A stretch of 46,082 nucleotides of DNA from Opitutales bacterium (GTDB lineage: Bacteria > Verrucomicrobiota > Verrucomicrobiia > Opitutales > T3Sed10-336): assembly GCA_020831535.1 (NCBI GenBank), contig JAFIGF010000171.1, positions 1 through 46,082 on the forward strand, read 5' to 3'. A program made the position numbers and the translations under genes. Position 1 is the stretch's first letter. Each line of letters starts with the position of its first letter. The notes beneath the pieces are model-generated. The model saw nothing but the letters and a program-made list of their open reading frames with translations. It searched no databases and was not told where the DNA came from. Shown piece by piece: positions 1 through 7,834 of this stretch.

Positions 1-82
1 CAAAAAGTTTGGCTGCTTCCACTCGGCGCTTTAACTGTCTCTCTCGACGACCCGTAACGGTTTTTTTGGATATTCTTGCCAT
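1..82 (-). CDS. N-terminal fragment of an unidentified divergent gene
   Basis: The minus strand is open from an ATG at 82-80 to the window edge and encodes about 27 very basic residues beginning MARISKKTVTGRRERQLKRR. The Lys/Arg-rich start suggests a DNA-binding protein such as a regulator, but no family can be named from so short a piece. It is divergent from the aldolase gene at 145, a common arrangement for a local regulator. No clear Shine-Dalgarno sequence precedes the ATG. It could also be a chance open frame. Confidence 0.35.
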   Translation of the reverse strand, partial: MARISKKTVTGRRERQLKRRVEAAKLF

Positions 83-144
83 TTGCAGCTAAGAATATAC
101 CAAATCATTCGAATGTAAAGCTATTTAGGAAATATCAGTAATTC
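83..144. promoter_or_regulatory. Short divergent intergenic region with a 10-bp palindrome
   Basis: This AT-rich spacer separates the possible divergent gene from the DapA-family gene. It contains the perfect palindrome CATTCGAATG at 106-115, which could be an operator half-site pair. A weak AGGA at about 127 is the only Shine-Dalgarno-like sequence before the ATG at 145, and its spacing is too long to be convincing. Confidence 0.25.
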
Positions 145-1158
145 ATGAAAGCCCACCTCTCTGGTATCTTCGTCCCCAATATTGTCCCCTACGATGCGCA
201 AGGCCGTATCAACGAGGAAGAGTTGCGCCGCATTATCCGCTGGCTGGGAGATAAGGGGGTGACCGGCTTCTATCCCAATGGCAGCATGGGCGAATTCATC
301 CGGCTGAGCTACGAGGAACGGAAACGGGTGGTACAGGTTGTCAGCGAGGAAGCCAACGGTCGCCCGGTCCTGGCCGGTGCGGCGGAGCCCAACGTCGATC
401 TGGTCTTGGAAATGTGTGCCCACTGCGCCGATCTGGGCTGCCGCGCGGTCTCCATCACCGGCCCGTATTATTACAAACTTTCCCAGGAAAGCATTGAGGA
501 ATATTTCCGCGAACTGGCCGCCAAATCACCCATCGATATTGTCGTGTACAACATTCCCGCCTTCGCCAGTGAGATCAGCCTGCCCGTGCTCACCCGTCTG
601 GCGCTGGACTGTCCCCGTATTGTGGGCACCAAAGATTCCTCGCAAAACATGCCCCGTTTTCTCCACATTCTGCACGAAATCAAATCCCAGCGCCCCGAAT
701 TTTCCGTTCTCATGGGCTGGGAGGAATTGATCTGCGATGCTCTCTTTATGGGTGGCGACGGCGGCACCCTTTCCAGCGCTGGAGTGGTCCCCGAAGTGAT
801 TATGAAAATTTACAATGCCGCCCGGTCAGGCGATTGGGAAACGGCCAAACATGGGCAATTCAAACTACTCGATCTGTTCTCCCTGATGGTCAATGCGCCT
901 AATTTTCCAGAAGGCTTCCGGACCGGATATGAATTGCGCGGCTTCCACCCCGGGAAAGCCCGCTTCCCTCTTTCGGGTCCGGAACGCGAACAGATGACCG
1001 GGATTCGTTCCCGCATCGCCTGCATCCTGGCCGAATGCGGCTTTTCCGAAGCCGCCCACGCCTGCGGCACCAATCATCCCAAACCTGACGATATGCGCGA
1101 GCAAATCGAAGTCATCGTCCAGCGGGTAATGGATTCGCTCGGGACCAAACCTTCCTGA
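145..1158 (+). CDS. Dihydrodipicolinate synthase / N-acetylneuraminate lyase family aldolase
   Basis: This is a 337-residue class I aldolase of the DapA/NanA superfamily, expected to form a Schiff base with pyruvate or a 2-keto acid in the cytoplasm. The N-terminal strand GIFVPNIVPYD, the GSMGEF loop (GTTGE-type), the catalytic Tyr in VVYNIPAF and the Schiff-base Lys in IVGTKDSS are all visible. About 40 residues extend past the usual ~295-residue family length. The neighbours are glycosidases (GH28, GH38, GH36) rather than lysine biosynthesis genes. A catabolic role, such as cleavage of a sialic acid or a 2-keto-3-deoxy sugar acid from glycan breakdown, is therefore more likely than a DapA role. 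The substrate cannot be fixed from sequence. The ATG at 145 gives the natural N-terminus of the family. Confidence 0.85.
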   Translation: MKAHLSGIFVPNIVPYDAQGRINEEELRRIIRWLGDKGVTGFYPNGSMGEFIRLSYEERKRVVQVVSEEANGRPVLAGAAEPNVDLVLEMCAHCADLGCRAVSITGPYYYKLSQESIEEYFRELAAKSPIDIVVYNIPAFASEISLPVLTRLALDCPRIVGTKDSSQNMPRFLHILHEIKSQRPEFSVLMGWEELICDALFMGGDGGTLSSAGVVPEVIMKIYNAARSGDWETAKHGQFKLLDLFSLMVNAPNFPEGFRTGYELRGFHPGKARFPLSGPEREQMTGIRSRIACILAECGFSEAAHACGTNHPKPDDMREQIEVIVQRVMDSLGTKPS

Positions 1159-1184
1159 AAGAACCCACTCCCGGCAAGCTGAAC

Positions 1185-2717
1185 CTAACCAAAGCATACC
1201 TGCCGGACCCATTCATTGATCTCCACCTCGAAATCTTCCCAACCCAGAAAGGGGCGTCCCTCCATCGTCACCGCTTTGAAGGTTAGCCCGGAGATATCTG
1301 CCTCCGGGCTGCGACCCTGCACATGGGCGGTAAAACCCGATCCCTCAGTACGTAACCGCACAAAATCAATTCTCTCCAGGAGAACGTCAGACAGACGGGA
1401 AAAGATTCTCTGATCCTTTTGCTTTTCCCGCTCCAGTATCCAAAAATCAAAGGGCCGGTTGCAGTGATGAACGGTGATATTCCGAAAGGTGATGTTGCTT
1501 ACCTTCGCCCCGTCCTTTAAATCCGCCGCAAAAGCCCGTGAGCAGGAGACAATGTCGCAATCTTCAAAAAGTATTTTCCCTATCCGCTCTCCGCGGGTTT
1601 CCGTCCCGATTTTCATCGCCGTCACCGAGCTGATCATCACACAACGGCGCACCGTAATGTCCCGGACATCGGCCAAACGGCCATACCAGGTCCCGGTGTT
1701 TTTCACCGGAACGCAATCATCCCCGGTATGAAAAAGACAATCCTCCACGAGAACATTTTGGGAGGAATCGGGATTCAGCCCATCGGCATTGTTCCACACC
1801 GATTCGGAATCCGGTTTTTTGAACCGATCCCACCCCTTAGGAGGAATTTCATTGAGCCACTTCACCCGGCGAAAGACCATGTCCTGACAATGCAGCAGAT
1901 GCGTGCTCCAAAATTCGCTGTCCAGCAGAGTAATCCCTTCGATCCGGATATTCCGGCAGGCTACTAACCGGATCAGGTTCACCATGATCCGTGGCTTGGT
2001 AAAGAGACGTCGCCACTCCGAACCCTGTCCGTCAATTGTACCATCCCCCTCAATGGCCGCGTTTTCCACGTTTTCCATCAAAATTAAACGACGCCGGGCG
2101 CCTGGAATCAATGACTTGGGGACATCCCGACAAATCGCCTCTTCCGGCTCCGGCGGAAAATCCCCAGGATCGGTGGTCGCTTGTAGAACCGCCCCACGTT
2201 CCAGATGAAGCGTGACATTCGAATGAAAACAGATCGTACCCGTTCGATAAATACCCGCGGGGAAAACCAACGTCCCCCCACCCTCTTGGGAAACCTCGGC
2301 AATGGCCTGGTTAATGCGATCCGTCAGCACCTCCTCACCATCCGGTTGAATGCCCCAAGCCCCCACCCCCCGGCGCAAAGATCCGTCCGGTTGGACGGCT
2401 GGCGGATCAACCGCCACGAGGATACGGGATTGATTCGGCCGTTCGATGACCCAATGTCCGGGACGGGAAAAAACAATCAGCCTTTCCCCTTTCGTCTGGT
2501 CAATCAAATCGTAACCAAACTGGGGGAGAACACGCAACCCACCAACTACCGCATAAGTGATGTGCAACCGTGCCCCGGAAACAAACCGCAATCGCAAATA
2601 CCCAACCGGCTGCCGTCGATAAGCAAAACGCTCATCAGCCGGAAAATACCAGTCCACCTCAACCTCCTTTTCATGGTAGTGAAAAGTCAGCTTATCAGAT
2701 TCCAAAGGCATCGCCAT
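1185..2717 (-). CDS. Diverged glycoside hydrolase family 28 (polygalacturonase-like) protein
   Basis: This ~510-residue protein has an N-terminal beta-rich region (residues 1-115) followed by a right-handed beta-helix of GH28 type. The family acid motifs are present as NADGLNPD (Asp312) and HTGDDC (Asp333, Asp334). The usual GHG motif reads VTA (in SSVTAMKIGTE), so the conserved catalytic-site His is missing, and the RIK motif is only partly kept (ADLKDG). No signal peptide is evident, so it may be cytoplasmic or secreted without a classical leader. It converges with the aldolase gene, leaving 26 bp, and is divergent from the GH38 gene. ATG 2717 is chosen. An in-frame TTG at 2723 and an ATG at 2711 are alternatives, and none has a clear ribosome-binding site. 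The substrate is probably a uronic-acid glycan, but the altered site makes this uncertain. Confidence 0.75.
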   Translation of the reverse strand: MAMPLESDKLTFHYHEKEVEVDWYFPADERFAYRRQPVGYLRLRFVSGARLHITYAVVGGLRVLPQFGYDLIDQTKGERLIVFSRPGHWVIERPNQSRILVAVDPPAVQPDGSLRRGVGAWGIQPDGEEVLTDRINQAIAEVSQEGGGTLVFPAGIYRTGTICFHSNVTLHLERGAVLQATTDPGDFPPEPEEAICRDVPKSLIPGARRRLILMENVENAAIEGDGTIDGQGSEWRRLFTKPRIMVNLIRLVACRNIRIEGITLLDSEFWSTHLLHCQDMVFRRVKWLNEIPPKGWDRFKKPDSESVWNNADGLNPDSSQNVLVEDCLFHTGDDCVPVKNTGTWYGRLADVRDITVRRCVMISSVTAMKIGTETRGERIGKILFEDCDIVSCSRAFAADLKDGAKVSNITFRNITVHHCNRPFDFWILEREKQKDQRIFSRLSDVLLERIDFVRLRTEGSGFTAHVQGRSPEADISGLTFKAVTMEGRPFLGWEDFEVEINEWVRQVCFG

Positions 2718-2906
2718 TATCAAGAATCAACCCTAAACTCTCCACTCCAAGAACCAATCCCCGCATCATGTTATGCTAACATCTTTAGTTCTCTTTAGTT
2801 CTATTGAATGATTTTTCGTCAATGCAGGTAATAACCGCTTCCCGTTTACGATCACACGAAGAAGTATTTGCTCATTGAATCGTTCAAAAATAACATTTCT
2901 CCACCC
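2718..2906. promoter_or_regulatory. Divergent promoter region between GH28 and GH38 genes
   Basis: This 189-bp spacer must hold the start sites for both outward-facing glycosidase genes. Its clearest structure is an exact tandem repeat of the 10-mer CTTTAGTTCT at 2783-2802, near the centre. It is positioned like an operator or activator-binding repeat acting on one or both genes. No confident -35/-10 pair was assigned. Confidence 0.35.
2783..2802. repeat. Perfect 10-bp tandem repeat (CTTTAGTTCT x2)
   Basis: Two exact head-to-tail copies lie at 2783-2792 and 2793-2802, in the divergent intergenic region. The 10-bp period is close to one helical turn, so both copies would face the same side of the DNA. 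This is typical of regulator sites, but no regulator can be assigned. Confidence 0.5.
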
Positions 2907-5324
2907 ATGAATTCTTCCCGCAAAGTATTGCATATTATCTCCCAGGCCCATCTCGATCCGGTGTGGTTATGGCCCCTCCGCGATGGGATTGCCGAAGTGC
3001 TCACAACCCTCCAGAGCGCGGTGGACCGTTCGGAGGAAACTCCCTCCTTCCGCTTCACCCGTTCCTCGACCTGTACCTATCGTTGGGCAAAGGAATTGGA
3101 TCCGGTTCTTTTTGACCGGATACAAAAACTCATCGAAGCGGGTCGCTGGGAGGTGGTCGGTGGCTGGATCGAACAGCCGGACTGTAATCTGCCCTCGGCG
3201 GAGAGTTATCTGCGTCAGGCCCTGTATGGAAAAGGTTGGTTGCAGGAGGCCATCGGCCCCAAGGCGGAAACCGATATCGGTTACAATGTCGATTCTTTTG
3301 GTCATGCCGCCGGGCTCCCCCAATTGCTCAAACATTCGGGCCTCCGCCATTATGCCTTCATGCGCCCCCAACCGGAGGATGACCCGTCGGTGCCGCTCCT
3401 CTTTTTCTGGGAAAGCCCGGATGGTTCCCGGGTTTTGGCCCAACGTATACCCGGGCTGTATTCCCAATCCTACGCCGCCAGTCCGGACGAGGTCGAGGCG
3501 ACCATCCGACGGGCTGCCACGGAATTCTTTGCCCCCGGTTTTCAAAACGGGGTGATGTGGTTTGGCGTCGGCAATCATGGGGGTGGCCCCACCCGTGAGC
3601 ATATCCAACGGGTCTGCGAACTACAAAACGATTCGTCCTTGCCCGAACTCCGCTTCAGCACGCTGCGCGAATATTTCGCCGCCGTGGAAGCCGAACCGGC
3701 AATGAAGGAACTACCCGTTATCCGCCGCGAACTGAATGGGGTTTTCCGTGGCTGCTACAGCTCCCACCGGGCGATCAAAAAAGCCAATCGCGAGGGCGAA
3801 CAACTGCTTTTCAAAGCCGAGGCCTTGCAGTTTGCCACCAATCGCCCAAACCCTGCGGAATTGCAAAACGCCTGGTGGGAACTTCTCTTCAATCAATTTC
3901 ACGACATTCTGGCCGGCACCTGCATCGCACCCAGCGAGCACGAAACGCTGGATCGGGCCGGAGCCGTCACCCGGGATGCCCGCCAAAGCATTACCCAATC
4001 GGTTTTTGCCCGGGCCCGTCAAGTGGACACCAGCCAGGAAACCGGCTCCGTCCTATTTGTCGCCAATCCCCTTCCCTGGGCCCGCGAGGCGTTGATTCAT
4101 TTGGATACTTTCAAGGTGCCCCACGGCATTTTCCAAATCACCCACCTCGAATCAGCCGATGGATCCCGCTTTCCCATTCAGTGGCAACATGCCGATGCCA
4201 ACCTCGGTCCCTGGGGACTCCCCTGGGGCAAACTCACCGCCCGGGTGCCTCTCCCCCCACTCGGGCACCGGGTTTTCCGCCTGGCAGGACACCCGGTGGA
4301 GCGTCAAGCGGACAGTTCCTTCGAGGCCCAGGCGGCCGATCAACAATTCGTGAGAGGAACCTCCGAAAAAATAATCAGCGATGAACCGGCCACCGATATC
4401 CCCGCACTCCCCTGCCCTTACCGGCTCCGGGTCATCCGCGACACCAGCGGAGCCTGGGGACATGGAGTGGAGGCCTACCAGGAGATCCTGGGTGAACCGG
4501 AACGGATTGACCGGAGAATTCTGGAGAAAGGCGAGGTTCTCACCCGGGTCCGGGATACCTTCGAATGGGAGTCTTCCCGTATCTGGGTCGATCAGATCCA
4601 CCTTGCCGGTGAACCATTGGTAGAGTTGCATGTTCATGCCGATTGGCACGGTCAACGACAGTTGCTCAAAATCGCTTTCGCCAGCGACCTGTCCCAGACT
4701 GCGCTCCTCACCCGAAGTGGCGGCAGTCTCGTTCGCCGACCCACCGACGGCAAGGAAGAGGTCTGTGCCGATTGGGCGGCCCTCGAAAGTCCGGAGGGAA
4801 GCTTGCTCGTGGTCAATGACGGCGTCCACGCCTGTGCCGGCCAGGGCGGTCAACTGGAATTCACTTTGCTGCGATCCGCTCCTTTTGCCGAACACCCTCC
4901 CTTCAACTACACCGACGACACCCATGTTGCCTTTCTCGATCAAGGGATTCACGACATCCGCCTGGGTCTGCTCCGCTCCGCCTCGCCAGTCCTTGACCTT
5001 CATCCCGACCGTCTCGCCACCGGATTTCAGAACCCTCCCGAGATCATGCCCGATTCCGCCCATCCCGGAGATTTGCCCTGGGACATGGACGGATTGAAAA
5101 TCTCCCCCGCCTCGGTCCACCTATTGTCCCTCAAAGCTGCCGAGAACGGCAATGGCTGGATCCTCCGGCTTCAGGAAACCCGCGGCGAAACCGTCACCGC
5201 GCAATTGGGAGATTACGGTCACTATCAACTGCGTCCCCACGAAATCACCACCTTGCGGCTCTTGACCGAGAACGGCAAACCCACCGTTCACCCATGCAAC
5301 GCCCTGGAAGAACCGTTTTCTTGA
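2907..5324 (+). CDS. Glycoside hydrolase family 38 alpha-mannosidase
   Basis: This ~805-residue protein is predicted to hydrolyse alpha-mannosides with retention. The GH38 zinc-site signature is at the N-terminus as QAHLDPVW (His15, Asp17). The nucleophile loop is GYNVDSFGH (Asp129, also a zinc ligand). The late zinc His is in NQFHDILAGTC. The large C-terminal beta-sandwich region typical of the family follows. No signal peptide is visible, so it is probably cytoplasmic and acts on imported oligosaccharides. The ATG at 2907 places HIISQAHLDP at the usual family position. A TTG at 2868 in the same frame would add 13 residues of no family character. It lies in a glycosidase cluster, divergent from GH28 and convergent with GH36. 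Confidence 0.9.
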   Translation: MNSSRKVLHIISQAHLDPVWLWPLRDGIAEVLTTLQSAVDRSEETPSFRFTRSSTCTYRWAKELDPVLFDRIQKLIEAGRWEVVGGWIEQPDCNLPSAESYLRQALYGKGWLQEAIGPKAETDIGYNVDSFGHAAGLPQLLKHSGLRHYAFMRPQPEDDPSVPLLFFWESPDGSRVLAQRIPGLYSQSYAASPDEVEATIRRAATEFFAPGFQNGVMWFGVGNHGGGPTREHIQRVCELQNDSSLPELRFSTLREYFAAVEAEPAMKELPVIRRELNGVFRGCYSSHRAIKKANREGEQLLFKAEALQFATNRPNPAELQNAWWELLFNQFHDILAGTCIAPSEHETLDRAGAVTRDARQSITQSVFARARQVDTSQETGSVLFVANPLPWAREALIHLDTFKVPHGIFQITHLESADGSRFPIQWQHADANLGPWGLPWGKLTARVPLPPLGHRVFRLAGHPVERQADSSFEAQAADQQFVRGTSEKIISDEPATDIPALPCPYRLRVIRDTSGAWGHGVEAYQEILGEPERIDRRILEKGEVLTRVRDTFEWESSRIWVDQIHLAGEPLVELHVHADWHGQRQLLKIAFASDLSQTALLTRSGGSLVRRPTDGKEEVCADWAALESPEGSLLVVNDGVHACAGQGGQLEFTLLRSAPFAEHPPFNYTDDTHVAFLDQGIHDIRLGLLRSASPVLDLHPDRLATGFQNPPEIMPDSAHPGDLPWDMDGLKISPASVHLLSLKAAENGNGWILRLQETRGETVTAQLGDYGHYQLRPHEITTLRLLTENGKPTVHPCNALEEPFS

Positions 5325-5495
5325 AAAATTCTCACACCGTAGCCGAAGACATCAGTCTTTGCTCCCCGTAGCCGAACTCGTCAGAGTTTGGTCCCCCAAA
5401 AAAACCTCCCCAAAAATCTCAACCCGCGACGATAATCAGAGAAGGCGACTTTGGCCACGGGAGTTGCCGTGAGAAGATTCGGGTTCCTTCCAGAA
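5325..5495. other. Convergent intergenic region holding a hairpin repeat pair
   Basis: This gap lies between the stop of the GH38 gene and the apparent original stop of the GH36 gene on the other strand. Its first half contains the two 29-bp hairpin repeats annotated separately. The rest is an A/C-rich stretch with no open frame of note. The position between two convergent genes fits a bidirectional transcription stop. Confidence 0.5.
5337..5394. repeat. Tandem pair of 29-bp hairpin (REP-like) repeats
   Basis: Copy 1 is 5337-5365 and copy 2 is 5366-5394, directly abutting. Both share CCGTAGCCGAA at the start, a TCA in the loop and a TTTG..TCC end. Each folds into a stem with a 4-base loop: AAGAC/GTCTT in copy 1 and AACTC/GAGTT in copy 2. 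Where the copies differ in the stem, both arms change together, so pairing is kept. That indicates selection on the folded form. Likely roles are transcript 3'-end protection, bidirectional termination, or a dispersed REP-type element. Confidence 0.65.
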
Positions 5496-5690
5496 TCAAT
5501 CCTGCCGACGCAAAAGAACGCCAAAACCGGTGAAATCCTCCAACGCAGGGGTTTTCAACTTTGTTCCCTCAACACATGGGGGTTCATCAAGTCCATAAAC
5601 CCCATCCACTTTCCAGTTTAGGGAGGGAAGTTGATAACTCAATGGCATGGGCTCAAGGCCCGCAAATCGATGTCCAACAAGAAGCAGGGA
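5496..5690 (-). other. Displaced C-terminal coding segment of the GH36 gene
   Basis: In the +1 frame relative to the GH36 gene, the minus strand is open from about 5690 to a TGA at 5498-5496. It encodes ~64 residues starting SLLLVGHRFAGLEPMPLSYQ and ending FTGFGVLLRRQD. This reads like the C-terminal beta-domain of GH36 enzymes. Joining it to the upstream frame gives about 726 residues, the normal family length. The segment is out of frame in this sequence because of a net one-base gain near 5688-5700. Confidence 0.75.
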
Positions 5691-7674
5691 TATTGCCTTC
5701 CGGGGAAATCCGGGAGACCAACTGCCAACCCCGGGGACAATTCCAACTGGGACTCAGATCACGAATGATGCGACTCATTCCGTTACGGATGATTTCTCCG
5801 CAACAATCCAGAAAATCCTGGGCCTTTTGCACTTCCCGCCTTTGCCAATCAGCCAAGGCATCAATTTCTCCGGAAATCGCCATCCGCCCAAGAAAGGTCG
5901 CGGCGAGTCCATAGCGCAGGCGCGATAAAGCGTCATAACGGTGAAGTACGCACCAAATTTGAGACTGATGAGGGAGAATTAAGCGGTGTAGATTAGCAGC
6001 GATAATGGGAATGGACCATGTCTCATGCGCATCAGAAAAAGATCCGACATCGCAGATTCGCTGAAAAGAAGGCTCCAGTCGGTGGCCACCCGAGGAACAA
6101 TTCTCAATAATAATGCCGGGAATTGCTTCGCGAATGGACTGAATAAATGACTGCACCCCCAGCAAATGTTTCCTCAACTCCTCGCCAGGGGATTCTTCTC
6201 CATCGATTCCGGAAGGAAGCGTCTCATTGTAGTCAATTTTCAGATACCCAAAGTTGTCTTCACGCAGACGTTCAATGATTTTTCGGGTCAGAATCCGAAC
6301 CGTTTCCGGATCCCGAAAGTCCCAAAAGTGGCGATTGCCAACTTGAACTGTCGATCCCTGACGGCGCAATAAGCGCTCTTCGAGCGAAAAGGCCTTGGTT
6401 CCCTTGGTTGCCACTTCCATTTCGAACCACAATCCCGGAATCATTCCGGAGTCCCGGATTTTTTGGGCTACCGGGCCCAGCCCCCGGGGAAATTTTTTTC
6501 GGTCAGTCTCCCAGTCTCCATTATGCTGAATTCCCTGGCCAACGGGTTTTTCGGCCCAACCATCATCGATAACGATGATTTTTGTTCGGGTGGACGCAAG
6601 GACGCCCATACTTTTTTCAATGGCCTCTTCACTGGGTTCTCCCCAGGAAGTACACCACTCGTTAAAAACAATGGGTAAATCCCGCTCCTCCTGTGATCCT
6701 TCTCCGGAGGATTTAACCTGGGCGCGGGTGAGAACATGACAAAGATCATCAAGATCCCCCTGGACGGTGGCCAGGGTAACGGGTGGGGCGCAGAAGGATT
6801 CTCCCGGAACGAGGGTTTTCCACCACTCACCAAAATCCCTCGCGGGAAGTCCTCCGGACAAGGTCACTTTATCGGTTCGACGACTGCACTCAAGTTGCCA
6901 GGAACCCGGAGTCGCCAGTTGAGCTCCCCAAAAGACTTGTTGATCCTGATCTTCCAGAGCAATCCAGGGAAAATAACCCCGAACAGGCATGGAACCGATT
7001 TGCCCAAAACGTTCGGAGCGCCGCGAATAGCCACCCCACGAACGTTCCAGATTAAGATCTTCAAGAAGCAGACGTTCATGCCGTCCTTCGGCACTCCACT
7101 GACTGCGAAAACGGTGGAGATAAAGGGCTTCGGTAGCTTCACCGGGAGAAAAAGGGGTTAACCGACCAAGAGAAAAGGAGGCTAAATAATCAAGCGTTAA
7201 GGGTGTCTTGGTGGTATTGTCAATAATGGTTGCCATCTGCACATAGGGAGCATTCCGGGGCCAGATCAATTGATGGCGCAACACATAACCATGAGTGTGC
7301 TCCAAGGTTGTTTGAATCGTCAAAGTATCGGTCGTCTCCTCAATCGTTTGTTCCGAAAAGGCCAGTTCTTCCAGATCCAATGATCCACGCAACGATTGCC
7401 CCAATTGAAACCCCTTCGGTTCAGGGGTGGATGCGAGTTTATACTGGACCAGCCATTCCGGTATATGAGCCCATTGTGCTTTTTGCCATTCTTTCGGCAA
7501 CCCCGCAATATGGGGACCCGTTTTGCGCTCGTGGAACGGGGCCATCTTTGCCTCCATACTGGCGGGAAGGAGAGAAACTTCAACAACTCCACTGCGAGGA
7601 CAGAGATGATATATAGCTAAAGTCGATCCGAGAGGAAATCGCGCAATGGGATGCTTAGTGGACAGGACATTCAC
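5653..7674 (-). CDS. Glycoside hydrolase family 36 alpha-galactosidase, C-terminus frameshifted
   Basis: This 673-residue frame encodes a retaining alpha-galactosidase: an N-terminal beta-supersandwich domain to about residue 320, then a (beta/alpha)8 catalytic barrel. The nucleophile is Asp481 in YLKIDYNE and the acid/base is Asp548 in SDAHE. NEWCTSWG and IIVIDDGW, typical barrel strands, precede them. The frame ends abruptly in a non-homologous tail (PASCWTSICGP). The expected C-terminal domain continues in the +1 frame to 5496, so a one-base insertion near 5688-5700 is inferred (mutation or sequencing error). The barrel is complete, so truncated activity is possible. The start is a GTG at 7674 with no clear ribosome-binding site. 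No signal peptide is seen, so it probably acts on imported galactosides. Confidence 0.85.
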   Translation of the reverse strand: MNVLSTKHPIARFPLGSTLAIYHLCPRSGVVEVSLLPASMEAKMAPFHERKTGPHIAGLPKEWQKAQWAHIPEWLVQYKLASTPEPKGFQLGQSLRGSLDLEELAFSEQTIEETTDTLTIQTTLEHTHGYVLRHQLIWPRNAPYVQMATIIDNTTKTPLTLDYLASFSLGRLTPFSPGEATEALYLHRFRSQWSAEGRHERLLLEDLNLERSWGGYSRRSERFGQIGSMPVRGYFPWIALEDQDQQVFWGAQLATPGSWQLECSRRTDKVTLSGGLPARDFGEWWKTLVPGESFCAPPVTLATVQGDLDDLCHVLTRAQVKSSGEGSQEERDLPIVFNEWCTSWGEPSEEAIEKSMGVLASTRTKIIVIDDGWAEKPVGQGIQHNGDWETDRKKFPRGLGPVAQKIRDSGMIPGLWFEMEVATKGTKAFSLEERLLRRQGSTVQVGNRHFWDFRDPETVRILTRKIIERLREDNFGYLKIDYNETLPSGIDGEESPGEELRKHLLGVQSFIQSIREAIPGIIIENCSSGGHRLEPSFQRICDVGSFSDAHETWSIPIIAANLHRLILPHQSQIWCVLHRYDALSRLRYGLAATFLGRMAISGEIDALADWQRREVQKAQDFLDCCGEIIRNGMSRIIRDLSPSWNCPRGWQLVSRISPEGNIPASCWTSICGP

Positions 7675-7834
7675 GGGGAAACGGGTTATGTGGTTTATTG
7701 AAATACTGCATCGAAATTCAAAACAAAAAGATCAAAGGCCAAACACTTTTCTCGTCAAAAGAGTAAAAAAGGCTGAAATCATCACATACTGGCTTGAAAT
7801 CACTATCAACTCAAAGGTTTCTTTGAAATTTTCC

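Noticed and set aside
4152..5120. 322-residue minus-strand open frame inside the GH38 gene
   Set aside because: The plus strand carries a full-length GH38 protein across this region; no family features in the antisense frame.
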